NCBI RefSeq assembly: GCF_000612505.1
Contig: NZ_CP004078.1
Span: 4,797,001-4,861,000 of the forward strand
Reading direction: 5' to 3'
DNA length: 64,000 nucleotides
From: Paenibacillus sabinae T27
GTDB taxonomy: Bacteria; Bacillota; Bacilli; Paenibacillales; Paenibacillaceae
Part shown: positions 17,955 to 25,886 of the stretch, piece after piece
Numbering within the stretch: position 1 is the first letter of the stretch
Layout: the number at the start of each line of letters is the position of its first letter
The notes under the pieces: model-generated
Databases searched by the model: none
What the model was told of the DNA's origin: nothing
Seen by the model: only the letters and a program-made list of their open reading frames with translations
Program-made: the position numbers and the translations under genes

Positions 17955-17979
17955 AAAAAGAAGGCTGCAAGCAGCCTTC
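17955..17979 (-). terminator. Terminator of ctpB
   Basis: A perfect 9-bp stem (GAAGGCTGC/GCAGCCTTC) is followed by TTTTTCTCTTT on the minus strand. It lies immediately after the ctpB stop codon. Confidence 0.85.
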
Positions 17980-17980
17980 T

Positions 17981-19447
17981 TTAAGATTTCGCCGCCTTCG
18001 CGCCGATTTCCTTCCGGATCTCTTCTATCCCCCGGTTGCGCTGATTGTCGTTCGCCGGTTTCCGGATCGCCTTGATCAAGGCCGCTTCCAGTGCATCCGC
18101 CGTCTTGGCGTCAATGATGCCGGTAGCCTTCAGCTTGGCTGCGCTTTGGAATTTCCGCACCGCTTCTCTCGTACCGGCGTCAAAATAACCGTCTTTGCGC
18201 CCCGGCTTGTAGCCAAGGCCATCCAGCATAGTTTGCGCGCTCTTCACGTCCGCATTGTTCATGTTATACTGCAGCGGCCGGCTCTTATCGATCGGCGACA
18301 CCGAGAAGTAATCCGGCTGGGCCACGGCGATATCCGGCTTGATGCCCTTGCCGTGTATCCAGCTGCCGTTCGGCGTCAGCCATTTGGCAATCGTAATCTT
18401 CAGCAGGCTGCCGTCGCCCAGCTGCTTGTCGAAGCTGGTCTGAACCGTTCCCTTGCCGAAGGAGTTCTCGCCGATCAGCTTGGCTCCGGCGGACTGCTGC
18501 AGGGCTCCCGCCAGAATCTCCGAAGCGCTGGCACTGCCTTTGTTCATCAGCACGGTGACCGGATAATCCTTGCCGCTGCCCTTGGAGGTCGTCAGCTCGC
18601 GCTGCTTCTCCTTGTTCTCCACCTGGACGATCGTCTTGCCGTTCGGTACGAACTGCTCGGCAATATCGATGACCACCGGCAGTACGCCGCCCGGATCGTT
18701 GCGAACGTCGATAACCAGACCTTTTAGGCCCTTCTTCTCCAGCTTGTCCAGCTCTTCCTTGAAGCGGTCCGCGGTGTTCAGCGAGAACTGCGTAATCTCG
18801 ATTACGCCGATGCCGCCCTGTTCCATGGAGGAGTACACCGTCTCCAGCTTCACATCGTCACGCACGATCCTCAAGGTAAGCGGTTCGGCAGAGCCGTTGC
18901 GCTGGATGACCAGTACGGCCGTGCTGCCTTTGGGGCCGCGGATTTTGGCGACCGCGTCGTTCAGATCCATGCCCTCCAGCGATTGTCCGTTCACGGAGAC
19001 GATAATGTCCTTCGCCTGGACACCGGCTCTCTCCGCCGGCGAGCCTTTAATCGGCGAAACGACGACGACTTTGCCGTTATCGGAAGACACCTCGGCTCCA
19101 ATGCCGGTGAACGAGCCTTCGATGCTCTCCTCGAATTTCTCCGCCGTCTCCTTGGCCATATAATTCGAATAAGGATCGCCGAGCGCTTCCATCATTCCAT
19201 TGACCGCGCCGTCGATCAGCTTCGTTCGATCTACGTTCTGGTAGTAATTGCTCTCGATCAGGCCGAGCGTTGTTCCCAGCTTCTTCGCTTCGCTCTGCTT
19301 AAGCCCTGTGCCAATAGACGGGGCCGTCGCCAAGCTTTCTCCGGCAGCTTGTCCGGATAAGAGCGAGCCTGTCACGGCCAGCGTCAGCAGGCTGCCGCAC
19401 AGCAGAGCGGCGATTACCATAAAAATCGCCGTGCTCTTTTTTAACAT
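17981..19447 (-). CDS. ctpB: S41 carboxyl-terminal processing peptidase
   Basis: A secreted or membrane-anchored serine protease of the CtpA/CtpB (tail-specific) family; in Bacillus, CtpB cleaves SpoIVFA during sporulation signalling. The 488 residues show an N-terminal signal anchor (about 7-28), a PDZ domain (about 95-180), and the S41 catalytic core with Ser in NKGSASASEIL and Lys in GENSFGKGTVQ. A C-terminal peptidoglycan-binding-1 domain follows (about 400-460, SAQTMLDGLGYKPG). Start ATG with GAAGG just upstream. It follows the M23 gene by about 120 bases on the same strand. ctpB is assigned because of the neighbouring ftsEX and minJ-like genes; ctpA is the alternative. Confidence 0.9.
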   Translation of the reverse strand: MLKKSTAIFMVIAALLCGSLLTLAVTGSLLSGQAAGESLATAPSIGTGLKQSEAKKLGTTLGLIESNYYQNVDRTKLIDGAVNGMMEALGDPYSNYMAKETAEKFEESIEGSFTGIGAEVSSDNGKVVVVSPIKGSPAERAGVQAKDIIVSVNGQSLEGMDLNDAVAKIRGPKGSTAVLVIQRNGSAEPLTLRIVRDDVKLETVYSSMEQGGIGVIEITQFSLNTADRFKEELDKLEKKGLKGLVIDVRNDPGGVLPVVIDIAEQFVPNGKTIVQVENKEKQRELTTSKGSGKDYPVTVLMNKGSASASEILAGALQQSAGAKLIGENSFGKGTVQTSFDKQLGDGSLLKITIAKWLTPNGSWIHGKGIKPDIAVAQPDYFSVSPIDKSRPLQYNMNNADVKSAQTMLDGLGYKPGRKDGYFDAGTREAVRKFQSAAKLKATGIIDAKTADALEAALIKAIRKPANDNQRNRGIEEIRKEIGAKAAKS

Positions 19448-19565
19448 GAAGCCTTCACCGTCCCTTCTTGTCCATCCTGCCGGTCTATAATGCTTTCGTC
19501 CGCAAGAATCGGTCTGACTTCCAGTATATGCCGTAATCCCGAATAATATTTATAATGCCTTGAAA

Positions 19566-20879
19566 CTACAGGTAATCCATCGGCTCAACCGGCTTTCCGT
19601 CAATCCGCACCTCGAAGTGAAGATGAGGTCCTGTTACTCTTCCGGTGGCGCCAGATTCCGCAATGGTCTGCCCGCGCTCCACCTTGTCTCCCACGCTAAC
19701 CTTGATTCCGCCTTCGCGGATATGGCCGTACAGCGTCCACATGCCGCCGCCGTGGTCGATGACCACGCAGTAGCCGTAGCCGCTCCACCATTCTGCGACA
19801 ATGACCGTGCCCGATTCGGCCGCATGAATGTCGGTGCCCTGCGGAACGGCAAAGTCAACGCCCGTATGAAGCTTGCGCTCTCCCGTCACCGGGTGAATCC
19901 GGTATCCGTAAGGCGAGGAAATCCGCGCATTACCCACGGGCAGCAGCAGCGGGCCGCTGCCGCTGGCGTAGGTGCCGCCCGAATCGTCGCCGCCGTGATC
20001 ATCGTCCGAACTCCCGGAGCTGGCCGCCGCTGCAGCCCTTTTTGCAGCTTCCGCAGCCGCTCTTCTTGCCGCTTCCGCCTTGGCCGCCGCTGCTCTTCTT
20101 GCCGCTTCTTCAGCCTTGATCTTGTCCTTCTGGTCCTCAAGCGCGGCCCGCTGACTCGCCAACTGCACGAGCTTGGCGTTCTGCTCCTGGCTGATATCCT
20201 CGGCGTCTTCAATCGCCTTGTCGTAATAAGCGATCAGCTGCTGTTTCTCCGCTTCCTTTTCCTTCAGGACGCTTCGCTGGGATTCCAGATCGCCATACAA
20301 CTGCTTAGCTTGGGCATACTGGCCTTCCAGCTCCTTCTTCTTGGCTGTCACGGTTGCTTCGTCCCGTTTATGCTGATCCAGCAGATCCTGATCCTGATCG
20401 ACGATCAGCTTGAGAGAATCCGCGCGGTCCAGAAAATCCGAGAAGCTCGTGGAAGAGAGCAGCACGTCAAGATAAGACACCGCTCCATCCGTATACATGA
20501 GACGCACGCGGGATTCGATCAGCTTTTGCCGTGAATCTACCCGTTCCTGCGCAGCATCCAGCTCGGCCGCCGTTGTCTTCAGCGATTCCTCCGTGCTGGC
20601 GATTTTGGAAGAAATCTGCGTCATTTCCCCCTTGACCTGTGCGATCTGGCCGAGCACGTACTGCAGATTCTGGTTCGTTTTATTTTTATAATGCTGGGCC
20701 TGCTGGCCCTGTGCAGAGGCTTTTTCCTGCTGCGCCTTGGCGTCCTGCACATCCTGCTGCAGCGCTTTAAGCTGCTTCTCGATTTCGGCGACGCTCGTCT
20801 TCTTGGCATATCCTTCAGAGGGCTGGAACATTACGGCAGACAGCAGCAGTACGGCTAATCCGGCGGCTATTTTTTTCAA
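19566..20879 (-). CDS. M23 (LytM) peptidase / murein hydrolase activator with coiled coil
   Basis: A 437-residue exported protein: signal peptide (1-24), long coiled coil (about 28-260), an Ala/Arg-rich linker (AARRAAAAKAEAARRAA...), a Ser/Gly/Asp-rich stretch, and a C-terminal LytM domain (about 320-437). The zinc-site motifs HTGVDFAVPQGT and HLHFEV are intact, so it may be an active endopeptidase. It lies directly downstream of ftsE-ftsX, the arrangement of EnvC (Gram-negative) and of FtsEX-controlled CwlO-type hydrolases, so regulation by FtsEX through the coiled coil is a strong inference. TTG start near GGGGAACGCGAG. Confidence 0.9.
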   Translation of the reverse strand: MKKIAAGLAVLLLSAVMFQPSEGYAKKTSVAEIEKQLKALQQDVQDAKAQQEKASAQGQQAQHYKNKTNQNLQYVLGQIAQVKGEMTQISSKIASTEESLKTTAAELDAAQERVDSRQKLIESRVRLMYTDGAVSYLDVLLSSTSFSDFLDRADSLKLIVDQDQDLLDQHKRDEATVTAKKKELEGQYAQAKQLYGDLESQRSVLKEKEAEKQQLIAYYDKAIEDAEDISQEQNAKLVQLASQRAALEDQKDKIKAEEAARRAAAAKAEAARRAAAEAAKRAAAAASSGSSDDDHGGDDSGGTYASGSGPLLLPVGNARISSPYGYRIHPVTGERKLHTGVDFAVPQGTDIHAAESGTVIVAEWWSGYGYCVVIDHGGGMWTLYGHIREGGIKVSVGDKVERGQTIAESGATGRVTGPHLHFEVRIDGKPVEPMDYL

Positions 20880-20926
20880 CTCGCGTTCCCCGTCCTTTGT
20901 TCATTAGTGTTCGGTTTGACCAACGG

Positions 20927-21841
20927 CTATACTTTCAAAAATTTGCGGATAGAAACGGTGCTTCCCCATATGCCGATCAGTATCCCAAGGCCGATTAGCA
21001 GACCGCATAGCTGCATCCAGATATCGTTAAAGGGCAGTAAATTCCACCCCATCAGCGGGTCACCCTTCATAGACGAATTCAGCCCGGTGTAACCGGCATA
21101 CAGCACTCCAACAGTAACCAGCGAGCCGAGCAATCCGATCAGCGCGCCTTCCACAAAAAACGGCCAGCGGATAAAAGCGTTCGTTGCCCCCACCAGCTTC
21201 ATGATTCCAATCTCTTTACGGCGGGCCAGTATGGTTACCCGGATCGTGTTGGAAATCAGGAACATCGACACCAGGCCGAGCCCTGCGACAAAAACAAAGC
21301 CAATATTGCGGACCGTACGCGTGATTTTGAACAGCGTCTCAATAGCGCCCTGACCGTATTTCACCTTGTAAATCGGCTTCTCCGGATGCGTGTCGTTCAG
21401 CGCCTCGATCTTCTTGGCCACAAACGGCACGGTCGTCGGCTCAACCACCTCTACCCGGAATGCGTCGTTCAACGGATTGTTGTCCTTGTCGAATCCTTCC
21501 AGAATGCTGTCGGCATCCGGCCCCAAATCCTTGCGCAGCTCCGCGAGCCCCTGCTCCTTGGAGATGAATTCAACCTTGCTGACCTCCGGCATGTTGCCGA
21601 TTTCGTTCTGAAGCGTATCGCGCAGAGCCTTCTTGGTTTCCAGCGTCAAATGAACGGTGATCTGCACCTGGCTGTCCGCCTTGTCCGCCAATGAATTTAC
21701 ATTTAATACCAATAAAATAAAAACACCCAACACGAGCAAGGAGACGACGATGGATGTGATGGAAGCCACCGACATCCAGCCGTTGCGGAATACGTTCTTG
21801 AAGCCTTCCCGCACATGCCGCAAGAAGGTTTTAAAACTCAT
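20927..21841 (-). CDS. ftsX: Cell-division ABC transporter permease FtsX
   Basis: The membrane partner of FtsE, which transmits ATP-driven signals to peptidoglycan hydrolases outside the cell. The 304 residues show one N-terminal helix (about 25-45), an extracytoplasmic domain (about 47-170), and three C-terminal helices, the standard FtsX plan. The conserved opening RHVREGFKNVFRNGWMS is clear. Its ATG overlaps the end of ftsE by 11 bases, so the two are coupled. The M23 gene follows after about 47 bases. Confidence 0.96.
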   Translation of the reverse strand: MSFKTFLRHVREGFKNVFRNGWMSVASITSIVVSLLVLGVFILLVLNVNSLADKADSQVQITVHLTLETKKALRDTLQNEIGNMPEVSKVEFISKEQGLAELRKDLGPDADSILEGFDKDNNPLNDAFRVEVVEPTTVPFVAKKIEALNDTHPEKPIYKVKYGQGAIETLFKITRTVRNIGFVFVAGLGLVSMFLISNTIRVTILARRKEIGIMKLVGATNAFIRWPFFVEGALIGLLGSLVTVGVLYAGYTGLNSSMKGDPLMGWNLLPFNDIWMQLCGLLIGLGILIGIWGSTVSIRKFLKV

Positions 21842-22517
21842 ATCCGTATTCTCCTCTCAGCTGGTCTCGAACGATCTGACCGTGCTCGATGGCGAGCACG
21901 CGTTTGCGCATTTTGTTCACGATATCTCGGTTATGGGTGGCCATGACAATCGTCGTGCCGCGAAAATTGATCTCGTCGAGCAGCTGCATAATGCCCCACG
22001 ACGTCTCCGGGTCCAAATTCCCGGTAGGCTCGTCCGCCACAATGACCGACGGATTGTTGACGATGGCCCGGGCGATGGCAATTCGCTGCTGCTCTCCGCC
22101 GGAGAGCTGGGAAGGCTCGCGGTTCGCTTTGGAGCGCAGGCCCACGAGGTCGAGCACCTCGTTCACCCGTTTCTTGATCTGCTTTTTCGGCGCTTCGATA
22201 ACCTCCATTGCAAACGCTACATTCTCAAAAGCCGTCAGCTTCGGAAGCAGCCGGAAATCCTGGAACACCACGCCGATGTTGCGGCGCACATAAGGGATTT
22301 TGCGGGGCTTCAGCTTGCCGATATTAAAACCGCCCACGGAAATCTGTCCTTTGGTCGGCGTCTCTTCTCTATAAATTAATTTCATGAACGTCGATTTTCC
22401 CGCACCGGACGGACCGACGACATATACGAACTCGTTGCGGTCGATTTTGACCGACACTCCCTGAAGGGCATGGGTGCCGTTGGGATACGTCTTCCAAATA
22501 TCCTGCATTTCTATCAA
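21831..22517 (-). CDS. ftsE: Cell-division ATP-binding protein FtsE
   Basis: The cytoplasmic ATPase of FtsEX. Visible are [19 protein letters not shown], Walker [10 protein letters not shown], the signature LSGGEQQR, Walker [14 protein letters not shown] and the switch histidine MATHNRD. I use the TTG at 22517, which gives the family length of 228 residues and has GGGAAG 8 bases upstream. In-frame starts at 22541 (ATG, GGGG upstream) and 22565 (TTG, next to GGAGG) would add 8 or 16 residues. The 285 bases to the divergent VanW gene hold a TACAAT -10 at about 22616 (minus strand) but no convincing -35. Confidence 0.95.
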   Translation of the reverse strand: MIEMQDIWKTYPNGTHALQGVSVKIDRNEFVYVVGPSGAGKSTFMKLIYREETPTKGQISVGGFNIGKLKPRKIPYVRRNIGVVFQDFRLLPKLTAFENVAFAMEVIEAPKKQIKKRVNEVLDLVGLRSKANREPSQLSGGEQQRIAIARAIVNNPSVIVADEPTGNLDPETSWGIMQLLDEINFRGTTIVMATHNRDIVNKMRKRVLAIEHGQIVRDQLRGEYGYEF

Positions 22518-22802
22518 GTTATCACTTCCCGATTCTGACATTATCGGCCCCGCGTGCTTCGACAAACCTCCGCGTAAGCTTCCATAAACTGCAATGTACC
22601 CGCAACGTTTCTATTGTAACAAATACGTAACTGCTTGAGTACCCGAAAGTTTTGACGGGTTCGGGCATATATCTGAAATATCACGCCTGCCTGCGCGTCT
22701 CTATAACTATATCGGAATAGCGGACCGTGTTTCTAAAGAGACCGGGCGCGGCAGAACCGGCGCCTTCCCGGCGCAACATTATCGTACCAGAGGAGACTTG
22801 CA

Positions 22803-24230
22803 ATGAAAAAATTACATGGCGTCCTGATCGCGTTTATCAGCCTGATTTTGGCAGTTTCGCTCGTATACGGAGGGCTGTATTTATATGCGGGGCAGCTCAG
22901 CGTTCCCAAAGGGACGTCACTCGCCGGCTGGAAGGTTGGAGGAATGAAGATGGCCGAGGCGCGCAAGGAACTGGAACGAAAGCTGCAATCGCTCCATACG
23001 GTTCCGGTCACGCTGACGGCTGGCGGAGAGGCCAAGATCCGGCTGACCCTGAAGGAAGCGGGGGTTTCGTACAACGCGGATTCGTTTCTGAGCGGGCTGG
23101 ACCGTCTGACGGACGGAGGCCTGCTGGACCGGGTAAAAGCCCGCTACGGGTTCCGGAAGGTCTGGAGCCTTCAGGCCGATTGGGACAGCACGCTGCTGAA
23201 ACGCAGCCTGAGCCCCCAGTGGGAGAGCGCCACCTTCGGCGATCCGGTGAACGCCACACGGAGAATCACGGAAAGCGACGGAATTGTTTACACGCCGGGA
23301 AGCACCGCCCAGAGGGTGGACTGGAACGGATTGGAAGAAGCGATGAGGGCCGCGCTGCCAGGCAGCTTTAGCCAGGCGGAGGCTGCGCGGAGCACGGGAA
23401 TCGTCATCGGGCTTCCCCTCAAGACGGTGCAGCCCGATGTGACGCTTGATTCGCTGCAGGAGCAAGGCGTGACGCGGAAGATCACCGAATTCAGCACCTC
23501 GCTGGGCTCAAGCGGACCGGGAAGAATCTATAACGTGGAGTCTGCCGCAAAAGCGGTGAACGACACACTCCTTCCCCCGGGCGGAATATTCGATTACGGC
23601 AAAGCGATCGAAAAAGCGGTGAGCACCACCGGCTTCCGCGAAGCGCCGGTCATCGTGAACGGCAAGCTTCAGCCGGGCGTCGGCGGCGGCATCTGCCAGG
23701 TGTCCAGCACGCTGTACAACGCGGCGCTCCGCACGGGGCTTGAGATCGTGGAGCGGCGCAACCACTCCCTGCCGGTAAGCTACCTGCCGAAGGGCCAGGA
23801 CGCGACCTTCGCGCAAGGGTCGATCAATTTCCGTTTCCGCAATAACACCGGCCGTTATTTATTGATCCGATCGGAGGTCCGGGGCAGAACGCTGACCGTC
23901 AAGTTCTTCGGCACCTTCCCGCAAAATGTATCGTACACGGTAGAATCGAAAACCGTGGATATCCTGCCGCCTGGCAGCCGAACCGTCCCAGACGCTTCCC
24001 TGCCGCGCGGAGCCTCCCGCACGCTCCAAAGAGGCAAAGCCGGGTATGTCGTGGAGACCTATCTCACCCGCATGGTCGATGGCATAGCTGTGGAGCGGAA
24101 ACGGCTGTCGCGCGACATTTACCGGCCGCAGAAAGCACTTGTCGCCGTCGGTCAGGGAAGCGGAGGGCTGTTTACGCCGGAGCCCACGGAGCGTCCGCTC
24201 GTGGAGGACGGTATCCGGAAGGTGAATTAA
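22803..24230 (+). CDS. VanW-family protein
   Basis: A 475-residue exported or anchored protein of the VanW/YoaR group. It has an N-terminal membrane segment (about 7-28), a region resembling peptidoglycan-binding-4 (about 60-210), the VanW domain (about 235-365, with GGGICQVSSTLYNAAL and the preceding NDTLLPPGGIFDYG), and a C-terminal G5-like strand-rich tail. VanW proteins occur in vancomycin-resistance clusters, but most, as here, are chromosomal and of unknown function. ATG start with AGGAGA 10 bases upstream. Divergent from ftsE; no van genes nearby. Confidence 0.9.
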   Translation: MKKLHGVLIAFISLILAVSLVYGGLYLYAGQLSVPKGTSLAGWKVGGMKMAEARKELERKLQSLHTVPVTLTAGGEAKIRLTLKEAGVSYNADSFLSGLDRLTDGGLLDRVKARYGFRKVWSLQADWDSTLLKRSLSPQWESATFGDPVNATRRITESDGIVYTPGSTAQRVDWNGLEEAMRAALPGSFSQAEAARSTGIVIGLPLKTVQPDVTLDSLQEQGVTRKITEFSTSLGSSGPGRIYNVESAAKAVNDTLLPPGGIFDYGKAIEKAVSTTGFREAPVIVNGKLQPGVGGGICQVSSTLYNAALRTGLEIVERRNHSLPVSYLPKGQDATFAQGSINFRFRNNTGRYLLIRSEVRGRTLTVKFFGTFPQNVSYTVESKTVDILPPGSRTVPDASLPRGASRTLQRGKAGYVVETYLTRMVDGIAVERKRLSRDIYRPQKALVAVGQGSGGLFTPEPTERPLVEDGIRKVN

Positions 24231-24247
24231 GCGGGAGCCGGGCAACC

Positions 24248-24364
24248 AAGAAGAAACGCCCGACGGCGTCTTTCGAGACGCAAGTGCGTTTCTCGTAGAA
24301 ATACTAAGAAGAAACGGCTTCGCCGTCCTCTCAGGAGGAGGGCATCCGTTTCTCGCTTTTTTTT
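24248..24364. repeat. Nested-hairpin repeat copy 2 followed by a second hairpin and T-run
   Basis: The first 60 bases repeat the element at 17865 (outer AGAAACGC/GCGTTTCT, inner GCGTCT/AGACGC). A second hairpin follows at once (AGAAACGG...CCGTTTCT, 24309-24353), then eight T residues at 24357-24364. The tandem pair ends transcription of the VanW gene on the plus strand. Confidence 0.75.
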
Positions 24365-24480
24365 CCACTGATTTCATCTGAGCTTTACCTAGCCCGGCGC
24401 TTCCCTTAACAATCGGTTGATATACTGGTGATATACTCAAAATTAACATTAGATTAACATTCGGGAAAGGATGACTTCAC

Positions 24481-24900
24481 ATGATGACCACAAAGACAGC
24501 ATTAACCGCCTCCAAGCTGGCGGAAATCATTCGGCCCGTTCCGGTAGTTCTTGACCGCCGCACATGCCGGCAGGCGCTTCGCACCATGTTTGAGCACCCC
24601 GAGTCCAAGTGCCTTGTTCTCTGTAATGCAGTAGGCGAGCCGGTTGGATTACTGATGAGCGAAAAATTCTTGTTGGCGGCGACAGGCAGAGGCGAAACAG
24701 ATTCTTTTTACAAAGAACCGGTAATGAAGCTGGCCCATGTTCGTCCGCTGATTGTCGACATCAGCTCTGCTCCGCGCAAGGTTCTAGCCATGGCGCTCGG
24801 ACGCAACCCTATGGATTGGAACGACGCCATTATCGTTACGGACGGCGGCAAGCTGGCGGGAGTGGTGTATGTCTCCGATTTGCACGCCTTAAGGCCATAG
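24481..24900 (+). CDS. CBS-domain protein
   Basis: A small (139-residue) soluble protein made of a CBS-pair: first CBS about 15-70 (RPVPVVLDRRTCRQALRTMFEHPESKCLV), second about 80-139 (VRPLIVDISSAPRKVLAMALGR...GGKLAGVVYVSDLHAL). CBS pairs bind adenosyl nucleotides and usually regulate another protein; no effector domain is fused here. AAAGGATG precedes the two adjacent ATG codons (24481 and 24484), either of which could be used. It stands alone between the VanW gene and the convergent pilus genes; its partner is unknown. Confidence 0.85.
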   Translation: MMTTKTALTASKLAEIIRPVPVVLDRRTCRQALRTMFEHPESKCLVLCNAVGEPVGLLMSEKFLLAATGRGETDSFYKEPVMKLAHVRPLIVDISSAPRKVLAMALGRNPMDWNDAIIVTDGGKLAGVVYVSDLHALRP

Positions 24901-24931
24901 ACATTACCCGCTCCCTCCACTACGCTTCTCC

Positions 24932-25108
24932 TCAACGCAGGCTTTCGCTTTTGCCCCACCCCCGCTTTCCTTCTTCGGCATTCCTGCCCGTTATATTGAA
25001 ACGTCCCAATTGGGACGAAACTTCCTCCAGCACCTCTCTTGGCATGACCACGAGCGGGATGATACTGGTTGCCGTCAGGTTATTGATCGTGCCCGGATTC
25101 CAGGCCAT
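24932..25108 (-). CDS. Small hypothetical protein (58 residues)
   Basis: Unrecognised small reading frame beginning MAWNPGTINNLTATSIIPLV and ending after EGKRGWGKSESLR. AAAAGGAG lies 4 bases before the ATG, a strong if tight ribosome site. It follows the pilO terminator (25158-25191) on the same strand and converges with the CBS gene, so expression would need readthrough or its own promoter, which I do not see. The hydrophobic stretch TSIIPLVVM is too short for a membrane helix. It may be real or chance; codon use is like that of the neighbours. Confidence 0.4.
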   Translation of the reverse strand: MAWNPGTINNLTATSIIPLVVMPREVLEEVSSQLGRFNITGRNAEEGKRGWGKSESLR

Positions 25109-25157
25109 CAATCTCCTTTTGGCTCAATCTCTGAAACGCTTTCTAACCGGGAAGGTG

Positions 25158-25191
25158 AAAAAAATCCGGCCTCCTTACAGGAGCCGGACGC
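25158..25191 (-). terminator. Terminator at the end of the pilus operon
   Basis: A TCCGGC-TCC/GGA-GCCGGA stem (one bulge) is followed by seven T residues on the minus strand, about 30 bases after the pilO-like stop codon. Confidence 0.8.
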
Positions 25192-25220
25192 TATGCGAAA
25201 CATGGATGGTATCGACCTGG

Positions 25221-25886
25221 TTATTGGCCGGCAAGAGCCGTCTGATCAGAGCCCGATTGAGTCCAGGTATTTTTGTCACCATCCTTACCTTGATCCGCTT
25301 CCTCATAATAAGCCGTAAACGACACCGTCGCCGTTAAAATGCTGTTCATGGTTTGTGCGGCACCCGGATTCTTCGCGCTCGCCCGCTGGAATACAAAAGA
25401 ATCCACATTAATGATCCGCGGCAGCATTTGCAGCGCCTTCATCCAGTTGCGGATGCTGGTATAGTCGCCTTCGACGATGGCCGTCATTTTGAATGCTTTT
25501 ACCGTTGGATAGGCGGCAGTGGAAGCACCTGTCATTTCCTGAATGGGATTTACATTTCCTGCCGTAAAGCTGATGTCCTTCAATCTGGCACTTGTCATCG
25601 TGCCGATGGCCCGCAGATCGAGAATTAATTGTTCACTGTTATCGCCGCGCGGAAGCTGCGCCAGCAGCGCTTCCTCTTCTTCAGCTCCCGGTGAGGAGCT
25701 TTGGAGTTTGTCGATTTGGGTCTGCAGCAGCTGATTCTGCTCATTGAGCTGTGCAAGCTGCGCCTCTTGTTCGCTGATCTTCCGGCTCGCAGGCTGTAAG
25801 CCCAGCAAATAAAAAGCCAGCAGCATCAGGAAAAGAATAAGCACTCCAAGCACAATCGGAGAACGGTATTTATTGATTTGTTCCAC
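25221..25886 (-). CDS. pilO: Type IV pilus assembly protein PilO-like
   Basis: A 221-residue bitopic protein: one N-terminal helix (about 11-31, SPIVLGVLILFLMLLAFYLLGL), a coiled coil (about 35-65), and a C-terminal alpha/beta domain (about 90-190), the PilO/GspM plan. PilO joins PilN to form the inner-membrane alignment complex of the pilus. Its start overlaps the end of the pilM-pilN fusion by 17 bases, so it is translationally coupled. The call rests on architecture and position, since PilO sequences are poorly conserved. The tail is Asp/Gln/Ser rich. Confidence 0.8.
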   Translation of the reverse strand: MEQINKYRSPIVLGVLILFLMLLAFYLLGLQPASRKISEQEAQLAQLNEQNQLLQTQIDKLQSSSPGAEEEEALLAQLPRGDNSEQLILDLRAIGTMTSARLKDISFTAGNVNPIQEMTGASTAAYPTVKAFKMTAIVEGDYTSIRNWMKALQMLPRIINVDSFVFQRASAKNPGAAQTMNSILTATVSFTAYYEEADQGKDGDKNTWTQSGSDQTALAGQ

